Shown here: positions 48,601-61,860 of the stretch, one piece after another | Position numbering within the stretch: the first letter of the stretch is position 1 | Layout: the number at the start of each line of letters is the position of its first letter | Assembly (NCBI GenBank): GCA_947846985.1 | Contig: CANTUZ010000001.1 | Location: 8,108,004 to 8,172,003 of the forward strand | Direction: 5' to 3' | Length of the DNA stretch: 64,000 nucleotides | From: Fratercula arctica | Taxonomy: Eukaryota; Chordata; Aves; Charadriiformes; Alcidae | The notes under the pieces: model-generated | What the model saw: the letters and a program-made list of their open reading frames with translations, nothing else | Database searches by the model: none | What the model was told of the DNA's origin: nothing | Translations under genes and position numbers: made by a program

Positions 48601-51600
48601 TTACAGAATACGTGAGCTATTTACTTTCCATTGGTTTTAAAAAACATGCTTTATTTGAGAGTATGGAGCATCATCCGTTCGAGGTGTCTGTGCCGCATAG
48701 TCCTAATCTGTAGAGCCACAAATAAACTATGAATGTTGTGATTCAGGCAGTTTTAATATAAAAACGTGAGTACTGAACACTTCCTTCATCTAGAGCTGAA
48801 GATGCCGGTTCACTACCATTCAGCCACTGGTACATTGCCTCGGGGTCACTGGATTGAATTCAGTATAGATTTGCCATGACACAAGCCAATGGCCACCTCG
48901 CCTCTCATAGGCCACATTTGCCATATTCCGTGGATGTGGAAATATGGAAAAACCTATCAGGTAGAGATAAAGGCAAGGATTTCAGTTTTTGAGTTCACCG
49001 CTAACTCAGTGCTTTGGTCAGACAGATCACCAGAGCCCTTCTGTCTCTAAGCAGCCTCTAAAATGGTTTTACATTTCTATTTCAGTTCCTGAGCAACCTG
49101 TCGCTTATTGGCTTCAGCTGGAGTTGAGTTCTTTGAGTTATAAGACACTTGTTAAAAAGGAAACCTTTACTTCATTTCAGAAGCAGGAGAATCACAATAA
49201 TTATTTCTGCTTATACCGTCCTTTGAAATTCAAATGAGAGTCAAGAACCCTGCAGCATTATGAGTAAAACTGAACAATGGTAGTTTAGCTATATTCTGGA
49301 AGGAATATACTGGAACAACATATCTATACTGGAAGGAAAAATACTTCTTAGAGCTGTGTGGAAACCAAGGCATATGGAATAACTGGTACTATAGGGGAAT
49401 GCCTAAATGACCCAGGCTGAGAGCAGGAGACAGGGAAAGCCAAATGCTGAAAACAGAATTAGGGAGAAAGGATTAATTCAGAAAGGCAGGAAAGTGAATG
49501 GAAGTGACAATCATGTATAAAGTAAAAGCTGCAGGAGGGAGGAGGGGCAGTTTGGTATTTTATCAATTTGGAGTAGGAAGATAGCAGGAATGGCAAAGGA
49601 GAGTGAACGCATGAAGGCACACTTGGGTTGAAAAGACGACACAGTAGTGAGATCCGTGAGATTTGGTGGTGGCAGAAACATAAGGGTGCTTGAGTGACCA
49701 CGCAGGAGGACGGAAGGTAAAAAAGCAGCAACTAGATTTGAATTTAAGACCTAATGGTGATCTCTCGATTTTAACATAAATTATCATTCTTACTAAGTAT
49801 TGTGTTTGATGGATGTTTCGTGTATGAAATTAATGACAAATAATATGTATATTTATTTAAAAATTGGTTGATATATATTGTCTTATTAGCTAACATGGTA
49901 CTCATATATGATATTTTTCACTGGTAATACCAGCTGTCTTAATAGGAAAAATCTATGTGTGCGCCTCTGTCTAGACTTTACCGTTTAGCAATGGGACAAA
50001 ACGCCATTGATCGGCTCATAGTTGCTGGACCACATCCAGTCCAGGTTGGCAACAGAACTAACTGGTAGCTATTTAGTGACTTGAATGAAATAAGTTTCAT
50101 GTCCATTCAGGCTCCAGTGAGACTGTGTGTCCTTTTCAAAAGCTATCATTTATTTCAAAGCCAGTTTAAACAAGTTTTGAGGAATTCTGATGGAATTGAG
50201 GGAAAATGGCACTTAAGCTGTCCCTGCAGTGAACTCTTCAGTGAAATTATTTCAGTCTCGAAGTTTGCCAATCTGGCGTCATTCACAGAAGCTAAAATCA
50301 TATGGGAAGGAGATCTTCTATCAGAAGAATTTCCATACAGTTTCGATTAAAAAATAAGTCTTTGACTATGGTTATAGGCTTAACAGGTACCATTTGGAAT
50401 GATTCATGTGGTCTGGTGAGTCATAAAGCTTGTTGGTTCCTACTGTAAAAGGCAGTGTGTGTGAGGCACCTCTTCAAAAACATAACAATAATTCGCTTCC
50501 TGCTTCACAAATGTAGTGCTTTGATACATTTTTGGCTGGTTTAGCTGCCTCCTTAAACTTCCTGGCAGAAAACGGAGTACTAAATGATATAGCTCGTACC
50601 CCCACAGTGGTTCTTGTTTTCCAGAGAGAAGAATTTGCCTCTAGAATGCCCAGCTCATCAGAGCATAAAGACCAGCTTACTAGAGGCAAAAGTCATATAT
50701 CTGAGGTAGCAAAACAAGGAAAATTGGAAAGGTCATTGAAATTGCTGGCCCATAAAAAGAAAGGAGGAGGATGCTGGGCATGGAGAACAGCAGACATGAC
50801 ATGATACTCAGTTTCCAGTGGAGTTCAGGATGAAACAACCACTGTGCCTGGATGTGCCGAACTAGGCAGTGTTAACTGATCAAAAGAAAGTGTAGGCACA
50901 GAAAAGATTAGGAGAAGTGAGAAAAGTGAGAGAAAAGCAATAAAGTTAGCCTGAAAATCGACGAGAAGATAAGCTGGAGAGTGAAGACTCTTTTCCCCCT
51001 GTGTATTTTTCCTTTCTCTCTATTTCTAAGCTTTTTCTTCACTAGCAAGGCAAAACCTCTCCCATATCGGCTTTTTTTCCCCTGGGGTACCATTTCCCAC
51101 AGCCATGCCCCCGCCGGGTGCCCAGAGGTGTCGGGGTGCTGAGCGTGCTCTGCTCCCCACCCGCTCCCTCCTGTGGTGGTCTGCAGAGCTCCAGCCTCCG
51201 GCAGGACGTGGGGGCTTTGCTTCCCTCAAAGGTGGCCTGTCTAAGCTGGAGAAGAGCGCTGCTCAAGGGCAGCACTTGGGCAACATGCATGAGTTTCTTA
51301 GGATTCTTGTACTTTTTGCTGGACTGTAGCCGTTGTCAGAGTTGTGTGGGCCATTGTGTAGAATGGTTATGCCACTTGCTTGTGAGAAAAGTCTTCCTCC
51401 GATATGTTCAGGGCAGATCATCCCTAATGTGTGTTTTACCAATGTTCCCTGTTTCGCTGGAAGACGGTGCTTCCATCACCTAAGGGTTGATCCTATGCAT
51501 TCCATTTCTAATGACTGAGCAGGACCTCTGGAGAACATGGCTCAGCTTTCCTTTCATCCCTTGTTAATGTGCTTGAGAACGCTCAAGTCAACATGCAAAG

Positions 51601-53650
51601 TTAAGGCAGATAAATAGGGTACTTTTTATCTTCCCTTAATGCAAACAATGACAGTTCTGGCTGTAAGAGTTGTCTGTATTCAGACTTCTGCTTGCTTTTT
51701 CAGACACCAAAAGCTCTTATTTTGTGAGTTCAACAAATAACAGAACTCAGCTACAACTTGAAAAATCTGCTGTATTCTTTATTCCGTGGTAAAAAGGTGC
51801 CCTTGCTTCACCATTTAATTTTCTGTATAAAAGAACTGTACTATGTCAGTGATGGTTCAAAGAAGAAATGAAAATAAATCCTTTATGTTTCCCCTACAGA
51901 GAAGGGATGTGTTTTTCCTTTCCTTTCCAATTCAACAAGATAGTCCAAGTGTTCATTTAATCACTGTACAAACACCAAACAAGGTGGCTTAAATGATGCG
52001 CGGCTAAATAAAACAGATCATTCTGCTAGGCTCTATTTGAATGACCTACATATGAGTCACGCTCAAGCATTCTAACAGAAGACAACCAGACTGTGGTAAG
52101 ACTTTAAATGGCACTGTTTGGAATTGAACCAATTTGTGCTAATACGGGCTATTCAAATATTTTAAAGGGGCTATAACTCTTCCAAGTTTAGAAGAGTTTG
52201 ATCTATCCAGAGTATAAAGCTTATCTTTCATTTGGATTATGATTCAGTATTAATGAAGTAGATCATGCTTTAATTTGACTCGATGAATGCATAGGCAATT
52301 ACTGTAATTACCATGAACTACAGTTGCATCTTTTTCTCCATCTCAGTTTAGTTTTGTCCGTAGTATTAGACTATAATCTTCCATTGTGGCACTTCTCTGT
52401 TTGTAAGTGTTCTTACTGCTTTTTACTGCAGCATGCAGAGGAGACAGACATCTGTATAAGCTGGAGGCTCTTCTTATTTTCATTATGTCAAATTCATTTT
52501 GGAGTCAGGCATCAGAAATTGTGCAGTCAAGTTCATTCTGGGCCAGGACATCAGGATTGTGCAGTCAAGCTCAGAAGAGCAGTGCTACTCTGCTTATTGT
52601 GTAGTGCTTCTTAAAGGAAGCCAGCCTATCTAATAGAAAAAAAACCAAAACAAACAAAAAAAAAACCCCCACCTTTGATATGTATTAAACTTTCCTGAAC
52701 ACACTTGCAACTTTTTCTGGTATTTTTGTTACTTTTACTGATTATTCTTAACATGAACAACATTAAATTGGTTGAAAGCAGTAACTGAAATCAAATTTAA
52801 CAATTTGCCATGTAAGCACATCAGGGAGAAATATCACCGTACACAACTGTTATAATTAAGACATTGTTTTGGAGGAAGAGGCAAGACAAAGTATTATTGG
52901 GTTTACCCCTTCAGAAACTATCATTCATTTTGTCCTGAGGGTAAAAATTTGATTAAAACGTGCAAATTAATGGTGTCTTTCATTGAGATTGAATGTCGCT
53001 ACATGAATATGCTGGTTTTCAACTAGAAGGCTTGGGACTTGATTATGTTTGCTTTTAAATATTGGGAAATAATACCCAGCAATGGAGTTAGCATCTAGTC
53101 TTCTTGTTCTTTAGAAAATCAAACTAGGTTGTAAGTCCTTTCTAAATGTAACACCTATTATTCTGCAGTGAGATCATGTCGGCTATTGGTGAGCAAAACA
53201 GCGCGCAAACAGACTTCTGCCTACCTCTTTGGCACTGACAGTTTGATTTTATTCTGCAGCTGTTCATCTTCAAGAGGGAGATCACTGTTTTGGCAGCCTA
53301 GTGTAGTCAGGCCGTTTACCTGTTCAGCATCACTGACTCTGCTTTGTCTAGTTTGTTTACCATCTTGATAAAAATTGCAGAAGGTAGAACTGATGAGTTA
53401 TTTTCTCTCTGACATTTCTTTCCCTTGCTATTTTGATTTGAGCCACTCCGACCTTTGATTTGAAACTTTGGCTTATTTTTTGGGAAACCTTCCACCAGCA
53501 TGTGCAGCCACTGCTTTCGAACAGGAAGACGGGACAACTGAGAACTCTCGTATTAGGCAAATTATGAAGTTTTTAATCTTACATTTGCCCTATGCTCAGA
53601 TTTCCTTTTCAGGAGCATTAGAACATTACTTGTGAATCATGATATCAGAA

Positions 53651-53862
53651 CCATAGAATCATAGAATCGCCCAGATTGGGAGGGACCTTTCAGATCATCG
53701 AGTCCAACCATCGACCTAACTCTGACAAGAACCATCACTGAACCATATCTCTAAGCACCATGTGTTAGCACCATCTTTAAACACCTCCAGGGATGGTGTC
53801 TCAACCACTTCCCCGGGCAGCCTGTTCCAATGCTTAATAACCTTTTCAGTGTAAAAATTCAC
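53651..53862 (-). mobile_element. CR1 LINE fragment, 3' end, minus strand
   Basis: The only clear CR1 copy antisense to DLG2. On the plus strand it opens with CATAGAATCATAGAATCGCC (tail in reverse complement), runs through GGGAGGGACCTTTCAGATCA and the AACACCTCCAGGGATGGTG segment, and ends near GTGTAAAAATTCACTTCCC. This corresponds to the last ~210 bases of the element. It has no coding capacity. Confidence 0.95.
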
Positions 53863-55715
53863 TTCCCTTTATACAAATCTAGATAGAAATTGTAAAAAGA
53901 ACATTAATTTTGCGCACTTCAGATGACAGAAATTTTGTAGAAGGTATCACAGTGTGTCTATCAACATAGAATGCTTTGAAATATATGAGCCAATGAAAGA
54001 CACTAAAACATGGAGGTACCAGAACACTGAATTATTCTCACAGTTTACCCTCAGATTGTCTGTATGATCGTAACAACATGGGGATCCATCCATACCTGTT
54101 CTCACAAAGCACTACGTTCTGGCACAGACGTTTGCTTTGAATGTTTCTTTAGGTATGGTGGCCTTCCTACACTTCCCTACAAGGTCTCTACTCTGTAGGA
54201 GCTGCTTTAGTGCTCCTTAAAATGCTTTGCCCCTGTATATACGCTACTGGTCGTGTTCCCTCCTGTCTGCTGGGATTCCTTGCTTTGCAAAGAAGTCACA
54301 TAACGCAGTGGTGGGTTGGTACTATGCTGCCTCTCATGTCCTTCATATGCTGCCCCACAGGCTCTAAGATCCATGCATGGATCAAGCAGACCTTACCAAC
54401 ACGGTCATATTATTCACACTCACCATTGCAAAATAAATATATGGACAAATTAACTCAAAAAAACCCCCGGTTATTTTTCTGTGAGGTAACTTACAATTAA
54501 TATCCTCTTTCACATCATTATTGTGATTATATAATAGATGTGCAGGGGGGTATGAGTAAGGTAATATTTCAATAGGTTATATTTTTCTGGTATGCTAGTT
54601 CCACTTGTACTTGTTTGCTTCCTCAATCTAAAGATAAGCCGGCGTGTAATTATATTTGTATAACATGGAAAGGTCGCAACAAATCATGCTTCTCCAAAAT
54701 TCTAGATCTTCTATAGTTTTGAGTGATATTAAAGCAATACAGACAGTTGAAATTCAGACTGTTTTCCTTTTTAGAAATGGAGAGAGCTGATTTTTGTGAA
54801 TTTTGTGAATAAGATGGGAGAAATCTTTAATGATCATCACATTGAGTACCTTAAAAGGTACCTGTAAAAGTTTTTGAGGGAAGAAAGGATGAGTTGCTTA
54901 GGAAAAAATGTGGGTTATCATTCCCTGTTATAAAGAAAATAATAATAATTGAGGAAAGATGGTTATTTAGACAGGTCGAACTGGGAAAACTTTGATTCTT
55001 ATGGAATGATATTTTCAGAAATCTGAAACCTCAGCTAGACAATTATGTTTCTGTGTACAGTCAACATTTCTGCAGCTTAATGCAGTCTTCTGGATCAGAA
55101 ACTGTGGGATCTCCTGGGTTTTATGTTATTGCTATCAGAAATCAGTTTTTCTAAGAGTAATACTCTAAATGCTGTTCACATAGTAGTAAAGACTAGGTTT
55201 TTCTCGTGCAAATAATAACCAAACATGTTCCAAAACATCACATCACATTCTCTAAGATTTGGTGAAAGACAACAAGTTAAGATGGGCCAGTTTCTAAACT
55301 TAATTGATCCAAATATATGTATTCATAACAGATTCAATAGGTATTACTTTGTAAATTCCTATAAAATCAAATTTATTTTTGCAAGTCTTAAAAAGTTGTT
55401 AAAATTTAAATAAAATAAGTCCGCATTTTCAATATGTGCTTACCCACCTTGTGATGGTACCTGATGGAAATAAACGTAAAAGAGTTGATATTGCAGAGAA
55501 CTTGGAGCTTGTGTTTCATCCTGTTTGCCTGTGAAAACAATGGCATTGTTCCCTCTCCTCCCCCCGCCCTGTATTTCCTTTCTTTTATCTTTTCTTTCCC
55601 CGAGCAATCAGAAATGGATTTCTGTCCTGCTGAGGTTTTTGACATGTCAAAAGTTTCCTGTTCTTCACTGAAACATTATGAAGTGGAAACCTTTAGAAGT
55701 GAGGAGGAAAGTCAA

Positions 55716-55743
55716 ATAAATAAATAAAATAAATAAATAAATG
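55716..55743. repeat. AAAT short tandem repeat
   Basis: About seven AAAT-type units, one imperfect, in intron DNA. Confidence 0.9.
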
Positions 55744-56439
55744 AAAGAAATCTCACCTACTTGAGTATCGCCAGACACTAACACTCCCGCTGAAAAGCAA
55801 GATTCAAATAACTGGACATAATAATTCTATATACAAATTCTGTCTCTTCCTTGGGGTGGTGCTGACAAAACTTTTAACATCACAACTACAAATCAAGAGA
55901 GTTCTGAAACTGCCTATGAATTTTAGGGGTGGGTTCCCTCCTTTGTTTTGCTTTGTTCCATTTCCACTGCTCACACAGCATAAAAAATGATCATGAAGTC
56001 AGAGGAAACCCATGGAGGGATCTATCAGTGTCAAAAAGCCAGAGGTGGCAAAACTGTACCTAGTAGTAACTCCATTACTGTCACATGCAAGAATGGGGAT
56101 ATTTCTAGGCAATAGGAGGAGGGGTTGCATGAAAAGAAAATGGTAGATGGGATTTCTCCTCTGGAAGTTCTCCAACCAGAAAGTTTTGTTAGAGATGCTC
56201 TATATATTTCCAGATGCCCCTGATGCTACAGACTGGGCTTGCAGAGTCTGGCTGAAGGAGCAGTTTCCTTGCCTGCAGTATCCTACGGTGACCTTCAAGC
56301 ACCACAGAAAATTTGTCTTTTAAACAAAAATTTGTATATTAAATGGAATTGATTGATGAAGAGATTACCCAAAAACCAAACTCAGTAGAGCAGGAAACCC
56401 CCAAAAAGCAGTGGTCAGAGAATATGCATGGGTAAGCGT

Positions 56440-56662
56440 CAGAGAAATTTCTTCACCAGAAGGGTTGTCAAGCGTTGGAACAGGCTGCCCAGAGAAGTGG
56501 TGGGGTCACCATCCCTGGAGATATTTAAAAGATGGGTAAAATGTGGTGCTGAGGGACATGGTTTAGTGGTGGTTTTGGCAGTGTTAGGTTAACGGTTGGA
56601 TTTGATGATCCTAAAGGTCCCTTCCAACCTAGACAATTCTCTGATTCTACAATTCTATAAAC
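56440..56662 (+). mobile_element. CR1 LINE fragment, 3' end, close to the PDZ3 exon
   Basis: About 220 bases of CR1 3' end in sense orientation, beginning AGAGAAATTTCTTCACCAGA, including AGGCTGCCCAGAGAAGTGG and the GATCCTAAAGGTCCCTTCCA segment, and ending in a decayed ATTCT tail. It ends only about 225 bases before the acceptor of the last PDZ3 exon, so it is the transposon closest to a DLG2 splice site in the window. It shares the end section with the copy at 41487, suggesting a related subfamily. Confidence 0.94.
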
Positions 56663-56787
56663 TATGGTGTGCGGTACTAGTGGAGATTCTCATGGCCAGT
56701 CATAGGTAACATCCGCTCAGCCTTTTTAAATTTTTTTACTTTTGCTTTGCATCTGGGCAATCTGACCTTTACATCCACCAGATATTT

Positions 56788-56816
56788 AAAAAAAAAAAAA
56801 AAAAGAAAAAAAAAAA
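56788..56816. repeat. A-rich run upstream of the PDZ3 exon
   Basis: A run of A with a single G interruption, followed by CAAA units. It lies about 70 bases before the acceptor of the last PDZ3 exon. Confidence 0.95.
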
Positions 56817-56887
56817 CAAACAAACCACTTCTGTGTTTCTGTATAATGTTAAACTACTCAGATCCATTGTTTGCGTTCCTTCTGCAG

Positions 56888-56990
56888 GTGAACGGTATTG
56901 ATCTTCGAGGTGCTACCCACGAGCAGGCTGCAGCTGCGCTAAAAGGAGCAGGGCAGACGGTAACAATCATAGCACAATACCAGCCGGAGG
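56888..56990 (+). CDS. DLG2: DLG2 (PSD-93) internal exon, end of PDZ3
   Basis: Internal coding exon of 103 nt, acceptor CTTCTGCAG and donor GTAAGC, phase 0 in and phase 1 out. It encodes [20 protein letters not shown] then [14 protein letters not shown], with one G left over, consistent with the D of the EDYARFEAK continuation I remember for DLG2. This is the second half of PDZ3: strands, the alpha-B helix beginning at THEQ, and the last beta strand. The His of THEQ (codon 56918-56920) is the residue that in class I PDZ domains contacts the Ser or Thr at position -2 of the ligand. The combination NGIDLRG and QYQPE again points to DLG2. A 29-base A-rich run lies about 70 bases before the acceptor. 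Reading through the donor would add a short tail and then a stop, so unspliced RNA would end the frame near 57030. The SH3-side exons are not seen before the window ends. Confidence 0.96.
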
Positions 56991-59705
56991 GTAAGCAAAA
57001 TAATAACTTCAAGACATATGGTAAAAGATAAGTGCTTTAAAAACAGCCGTTTAACAGGATGAGGCTGCTGTAGATAGTGCTTTTCCCAGCTATCGTCAGA
57101 AGTCATCTGGAATGAAAATTCAAATGGCAATTCTATCCCAAGAAATGGTTTTTTTGTCAAGACTCAAGTGTATTTTTGTCACAGACTTTGCTTTTAGAAA
57201 TATTTTATGCAACTATAAGAACTACCTTTAAATGTGCATATACTAAGATGGTAATCAACACTTAGTTAATAATTTTATTTTCATTATTGCTTATTTTATG
57301 TTCTTTTCTACTCTCCTTCTGGAGACAAATAGTGCAAATTACAAGTTAAGAATTAAGAGAAATGCCAGGAAGATCTGAAGTTGCTTCAGTCAGATTAGAA
57401 TTAAACAACGATAAATGCTTCCTGCCAAATGCATAGAGCCTCCCTTTATGACTTTTGGATGATGGTGTCCTTGAACCTCCAAGGCAACTAGCCCCACGTA
57501 ACAAGTACTTAGTAGAGAAAACGACAGCTTTCTGAATAAAAGCATCAACAGGAAATTCAGCAAAATATTAAGACATTTATGGTGGGATGTATCTCATCTA
57601 GGTTTTGGTGTCTGATTTTTAGCTTTCCAGGGTTTAAGCTAGTTTCAGTGGGAAGAAGGAGGCATCGATTGATTTTGTAAGCCCAGAGTTAAGTGGCAGA
57701 ACTCCTTATTGTCCATGAGCTGTGATCCAAATGACTATCTGAGGTTCTCAAGGAATTAATGAAAGGAATATCACTTTCTGATAGGAACTAAAGGTGGTTT
57801 TCCATCTTTCCAGGTGAATTCAGCAACGACAGGTGCCTGTGAAGACTCGCTGGCACCGTTTTATCAGTTTTCAGTAAACACTTCTAGCTCAATTCACGAG
57901 TCTTGCGATGACCTGTCAACGCAAGCTGTTGGTTCTGCCTGACTGTGCCCAGCTCAGAACACATGTAGGTCTCAGGTGAAACAGTACAGCTCTAATAACA
58001 GGTTTTTTCAGGGACACTGGGGAGAGAAATTAGTACTGTCAGAGTTTATCCAGCACGATACCTCCTATTGTTTCTCTGGATCCTGATGATAGCACGCAAA
58101 GAGAAAAATAGCGGGTATTTTAGTCAAACTTACAATTGTGCTTCAGATCTGGTATCATGCATCCATTTACTGGTTTATCTGCACTTGAGTCACCCAGCAG
58201 AATAAATTAGGCTGTATTAAGAAATGGGCAGATGAGAGCAGGTGAAATTGCGCATGTCTATCTTTAGTTAAATAAATGGAACGTGTTAATATAAAAATAC
58301 ATAAGTAATAATCAGAGTTATTTCAAAGAAAAAGTATTGGAAAGCAATGCCGTCACAGATAGCCATCCACACTGGGTTCTGAATAAAACCACGTCCCCAT
58401 TAGTCCCGGCAGTCTTCGTTGCTGTCTGGTGATTTTATACTGCAATTATCACCATGGCGTCCGAGTACTTGGAGCAATCACCGGCATTTCGGAGTTGTTC
58501 TGTGCCATTGTTAATACACAGAAAAATACATCACTTGACAGATTTTTCCTACTATATTTGAACTTTTAGTTGACATGCTTTTCCCCTATATATTACCAGC
58601 TCTGGAATACGTCAGATTCAGTTTTGGTGAATGTACAATTCCAATGATGCTGATAAAACCTATTAAATATTGCATATTTATGTAGTTTTTCCTATCGTGC
58701 TGCTCCATTCACCGAAAACCCTGTTGAGGGCAGACTAGTCCCGACTGCATGGCTTGCTGTCAGTGAAGCACAGCCAGTTTTCTGTTTCACCCAAATCATT
58801 CAAAACACACTGAAGAAAGTGGTGTTAGTGAAGAACAGGGCCCAAAAGTTAGCCTTTTTAGAGGAAATTACTGATTTTTCTTTTTAAGGTAGTGAGAACA
58901 TGCGGTACTTGTCCAGCATGTGTTGTGTTACTGCTAAAGTATTTTATTTTAATCTGAGATGCTGGTTAATGCAAATGGTGGAAATGCAGATGTGAAATTA
59001 ATTATTTTTTTCTTAAAAAATCCCTAATGGCAAAGAAAGACGAAACAGTTTTAAAACAGTTGTTTAAAAACCTTCAGAGAGAATTATTTAAGGATTTAAA
59101 GGTCACACAGAAAGATAAACACACTCTATATCAGCATGAATATTTATTTTATTCAAAAGATCCTGCACAACTCTTATTGTCCCTTCTGTGCAATTTATAC
59201 CTGATCTCTTATTTACCGTATCTTATCTCGATGCATATATTGGTACATAGTGATAAAATACAGCCTTAAAACTGTGCAGCTGTGCTTCCTCCGGGGGCTT
59301 CTCACCTTAAAATGCTTCCAAAACCGGTGAGGTACATAAGCACAGTAGGCTTGTAGCTTGATTTTTCCATTTTCATGCTGGAAGCTCTGACCTGTTACTA
59401 CAACTTCAGGTTTTTTTGGATAGATCCAAGAGTAGCCACTGCGAATATTAACCAATACCTTTTTTTATCTTGGTAGCTTAGCAAGACTTTAGATGTTGTT
59501 GCAAACACAAACATTCAATGAAACCTTTAGCTACTGATATTTCAAGTATTAGCGATGGTGATCTATACTATAGCAAGGATGATGAATACTATAAACCAGC
59601 TGATGATTAGCAATTAAAATTAGTAGGAAAAGCTTATGTTCCAATAATTTGATTTTTATGCAATAGAGAAAAGCTTACAGGTCACTTATTTGGCAATGTC
59701 TCCAA

Positions 59706-59734
59706 AAATATATATATATATATATTTATATACT
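59706..59734. repeat. TA dinucleotide repeat
   Basis: About ten TA units with one break, in intron DNA. Confidence 0.9.
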
Positions 59735-61359
59735 CTGCTGTGGGAAGAAAATGAGGTGAATACTATAGAAACAGCTTTCAAAGTTTAAATTTCCCTTTCC
59801 TTGTTTCAATCGGTCAAAAGTTCACCTAAGCCTCATATGAACTCTCCTTACATTTACGCGTATATGTACGTATTTTACATATATGACTTGGCAGCACATC
59901 TCTTGAGAATGGCAAATCCTGCAAAAAAAATCTAGTGCTTGCCATCAACTTGAAGATTTTTTTCTCTTGATATTATGGCACTTTGTTTTCTCATCCGGTC
60001 TGGAATAAACAAATGCAGAGAGTAACTCAGATACAATAGACTAGCATCACAACGTCTTTTGGAATGCTGTCAGACTTGCGGTTGGTGATGTTGCTTATCT
60101 GAACCACGCTACTTGTCCCTCAGATGAAAATGGTCTTGGAAATAGGATCAAATTCCGTAAAAGGGTACAGATACTGTGAGCAAAGGGAGAATGGAAGATA
60201 CAAGCAGTGATTTCATGAGGAGCTGAAGAGAAACACAAGGGATAGTACGAAGAATGGAGAGCGACTCCTCAGCTCTTCTCTTCAGTCCCTGCTTTCCTCA
60301 TGTACACGCACCATCTTTATTTCCCTTCACCTCTCTGAGAAATAGAAGAGAACAAAAGAGGCATGAAAGTCCAAAGAGAAATGCAAATTCTGCGAACAAA
60401 AATATTGAAAGATAATTAGGAGCAAGAGGAAAACAAATCACAGAGTTTAAAAAAGCAGAGCTCAACAGCGGCCATAATCCTGGGCTTTTTGCGCCATTCT
60501 TTACTTTTATTTTAAAAACTGAAAATAGCCTGGGTGCTGTATCTTATGTACACATGTGTTGTGTAAATGGAGGCCAAGTAGTGTTAAGCATCACGATCTC
60601 CAACAATCCCTGTGGGTGTAGTTCATGCGGAGGGTTATGCACGTATTCAAATAGAGCAGCCAGCCTGCAGGCTAGAGAGGTGACGCGCTGTACTCGTGTG
60701 CTGCCCACATCTTCTGCACAGGGTTGAAATTAAATTAAAGAGAATTGTAGGACAAAGAGCTGCTTGGAACCAAATTAGAAGAGGAACCAATCACTTATAT
60801 TTAGCTTTACTCTCCAATTTTTAAGATTCTTGGAAGCATTTTAACTCTCCTCTCAGCTTAGCAACTCTCAGATCTCTTTTAAAACATTGTACAAATACAG
60901 AGCTGCTGAGTAGGCCCTTCTGCTCTGCGAAATAAAAAACTGAGCCTGGAAAATAATCTTAACGTGGAACAGTGTGTCCTTATAAAACAATTAATTCAAA
61001 ATTAAAATGGCAATATATACCATATAGGGAAACACTTTTTACGCTTCCAGGGTTTTATGCAGGACATATTTTGATTTTAATGGCAACAGTTGCAACTTAC
61101 AGCCCAGTATGGAAGGAGTTAAGAAAAAAGCATTTTGTCAGTGAAATTGAGATATATTTTCAAAGGAAGATGAACTTTGGTTGAAATAATGACAATTTTT
61201 CCTGAAAAACACAGCTTGGGAGTGGGGGTAGGCAGAGGACTGGACTCCTAACGCAGCTGCTAAAAAGCTTTATTGCACGTTTTCGTCTCAAAGGCTCATG
61301 TTCCTTCCCCCTGCGACAGCATGAAAGGGTAGAATTTAGCCCTAAGATTTTTGCAAAAT

Positions 61360-61860
61360 AGCCGGTGTGAGTGGTCTGCGAGCTGCGGTGTGCTGCATTG
61401 CAGTGTCTCTGCAGCTATTCCCTCCCAGCGCTCCCTGGAAAACTGTTAAACCACGCCGAAGTTTCACAGGCTTTCCACCTTTCGAGCGAGCCAATTAACT
61501 TGCTTTCTTAACAGCTTGCATATAGGGAAAGCACGCATTGATTACGGCTTGATTAGAGCAGCCGACAATGAAGAGGTCAAAAAGTTGTTACAGAGAGAGG
61601 ATTTCTGCTTTATTACTGTTTGAATCCGCCGGGAGCTGCGTGCTCGGTGACTCGGGGCTCTGCGCCTGCCGAGCCGCCAGGAGCTGAGCTTTAGATAGGG
61701 AAAGAGTTTCAGACGGAGAGATGCTGCGATCGGCAGTGCCTTTCTTTGCAGCGCCTTTTTCTTTGCAGCGTCTTTCTTCGCGGACAGCAGCTAAGGAAAT
61801 TATTGGAGAGCTGCACCCACCGCTATAAGCATCTCGGGGCAGCGACGGTACTAAATTCAC
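61360..61860. promoter_or_regulatory. CpG-dense patch, possible internal promoter
   Basis: By hand count about 30 CpG dinucleotides in 500 bases, 19 of them in 61624-61855, in an intron where CpG is otherwise rare. Base composition is about half G+C. This fits an unmethylated CpG-island-like element. It lies about 4.4 kb downstream of the last PDZ3 exon. DLG2 is known to use several promoters, and I recall a short mammalian form that lacks the PDZ domains; a promoter here could feed such a transcript. That is inference: I found no TATA box or first exon I could defend. It could also be the remains of an old repeat. Confidence 0.35.

Larger units (their letters stand above)
37069..56887 (+). 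other. DLG2: DLG2 intron inside PDZ3, rich in CR1 fragments
   Basis: A 19,819-base intron that splits PDZ3 between ILS and VNG. Contents: CR1 fragments at 38140, 41487, 43956, 53651 (minus strand) and 56440, with a tiny possible scrap at 45618; two MIR-like relics at about 39.46 and 40.58 kb; a 52-bp tandem duplication at 39706; a CTCF-like motif at 39939; a G+C-rich patch at about 51070-51260; and short low-complexity runs. The stretches between these show no recognisable gene. Confidence 0.85.

Noticed and set aside
57000..61000. Search for the DLG2 exon after PDZ3 (EDYARFEAKIHDLREQ-type)
   Set aside because: No matching reading was found in any plus-strand frame by eye; it is probably beyond the window.
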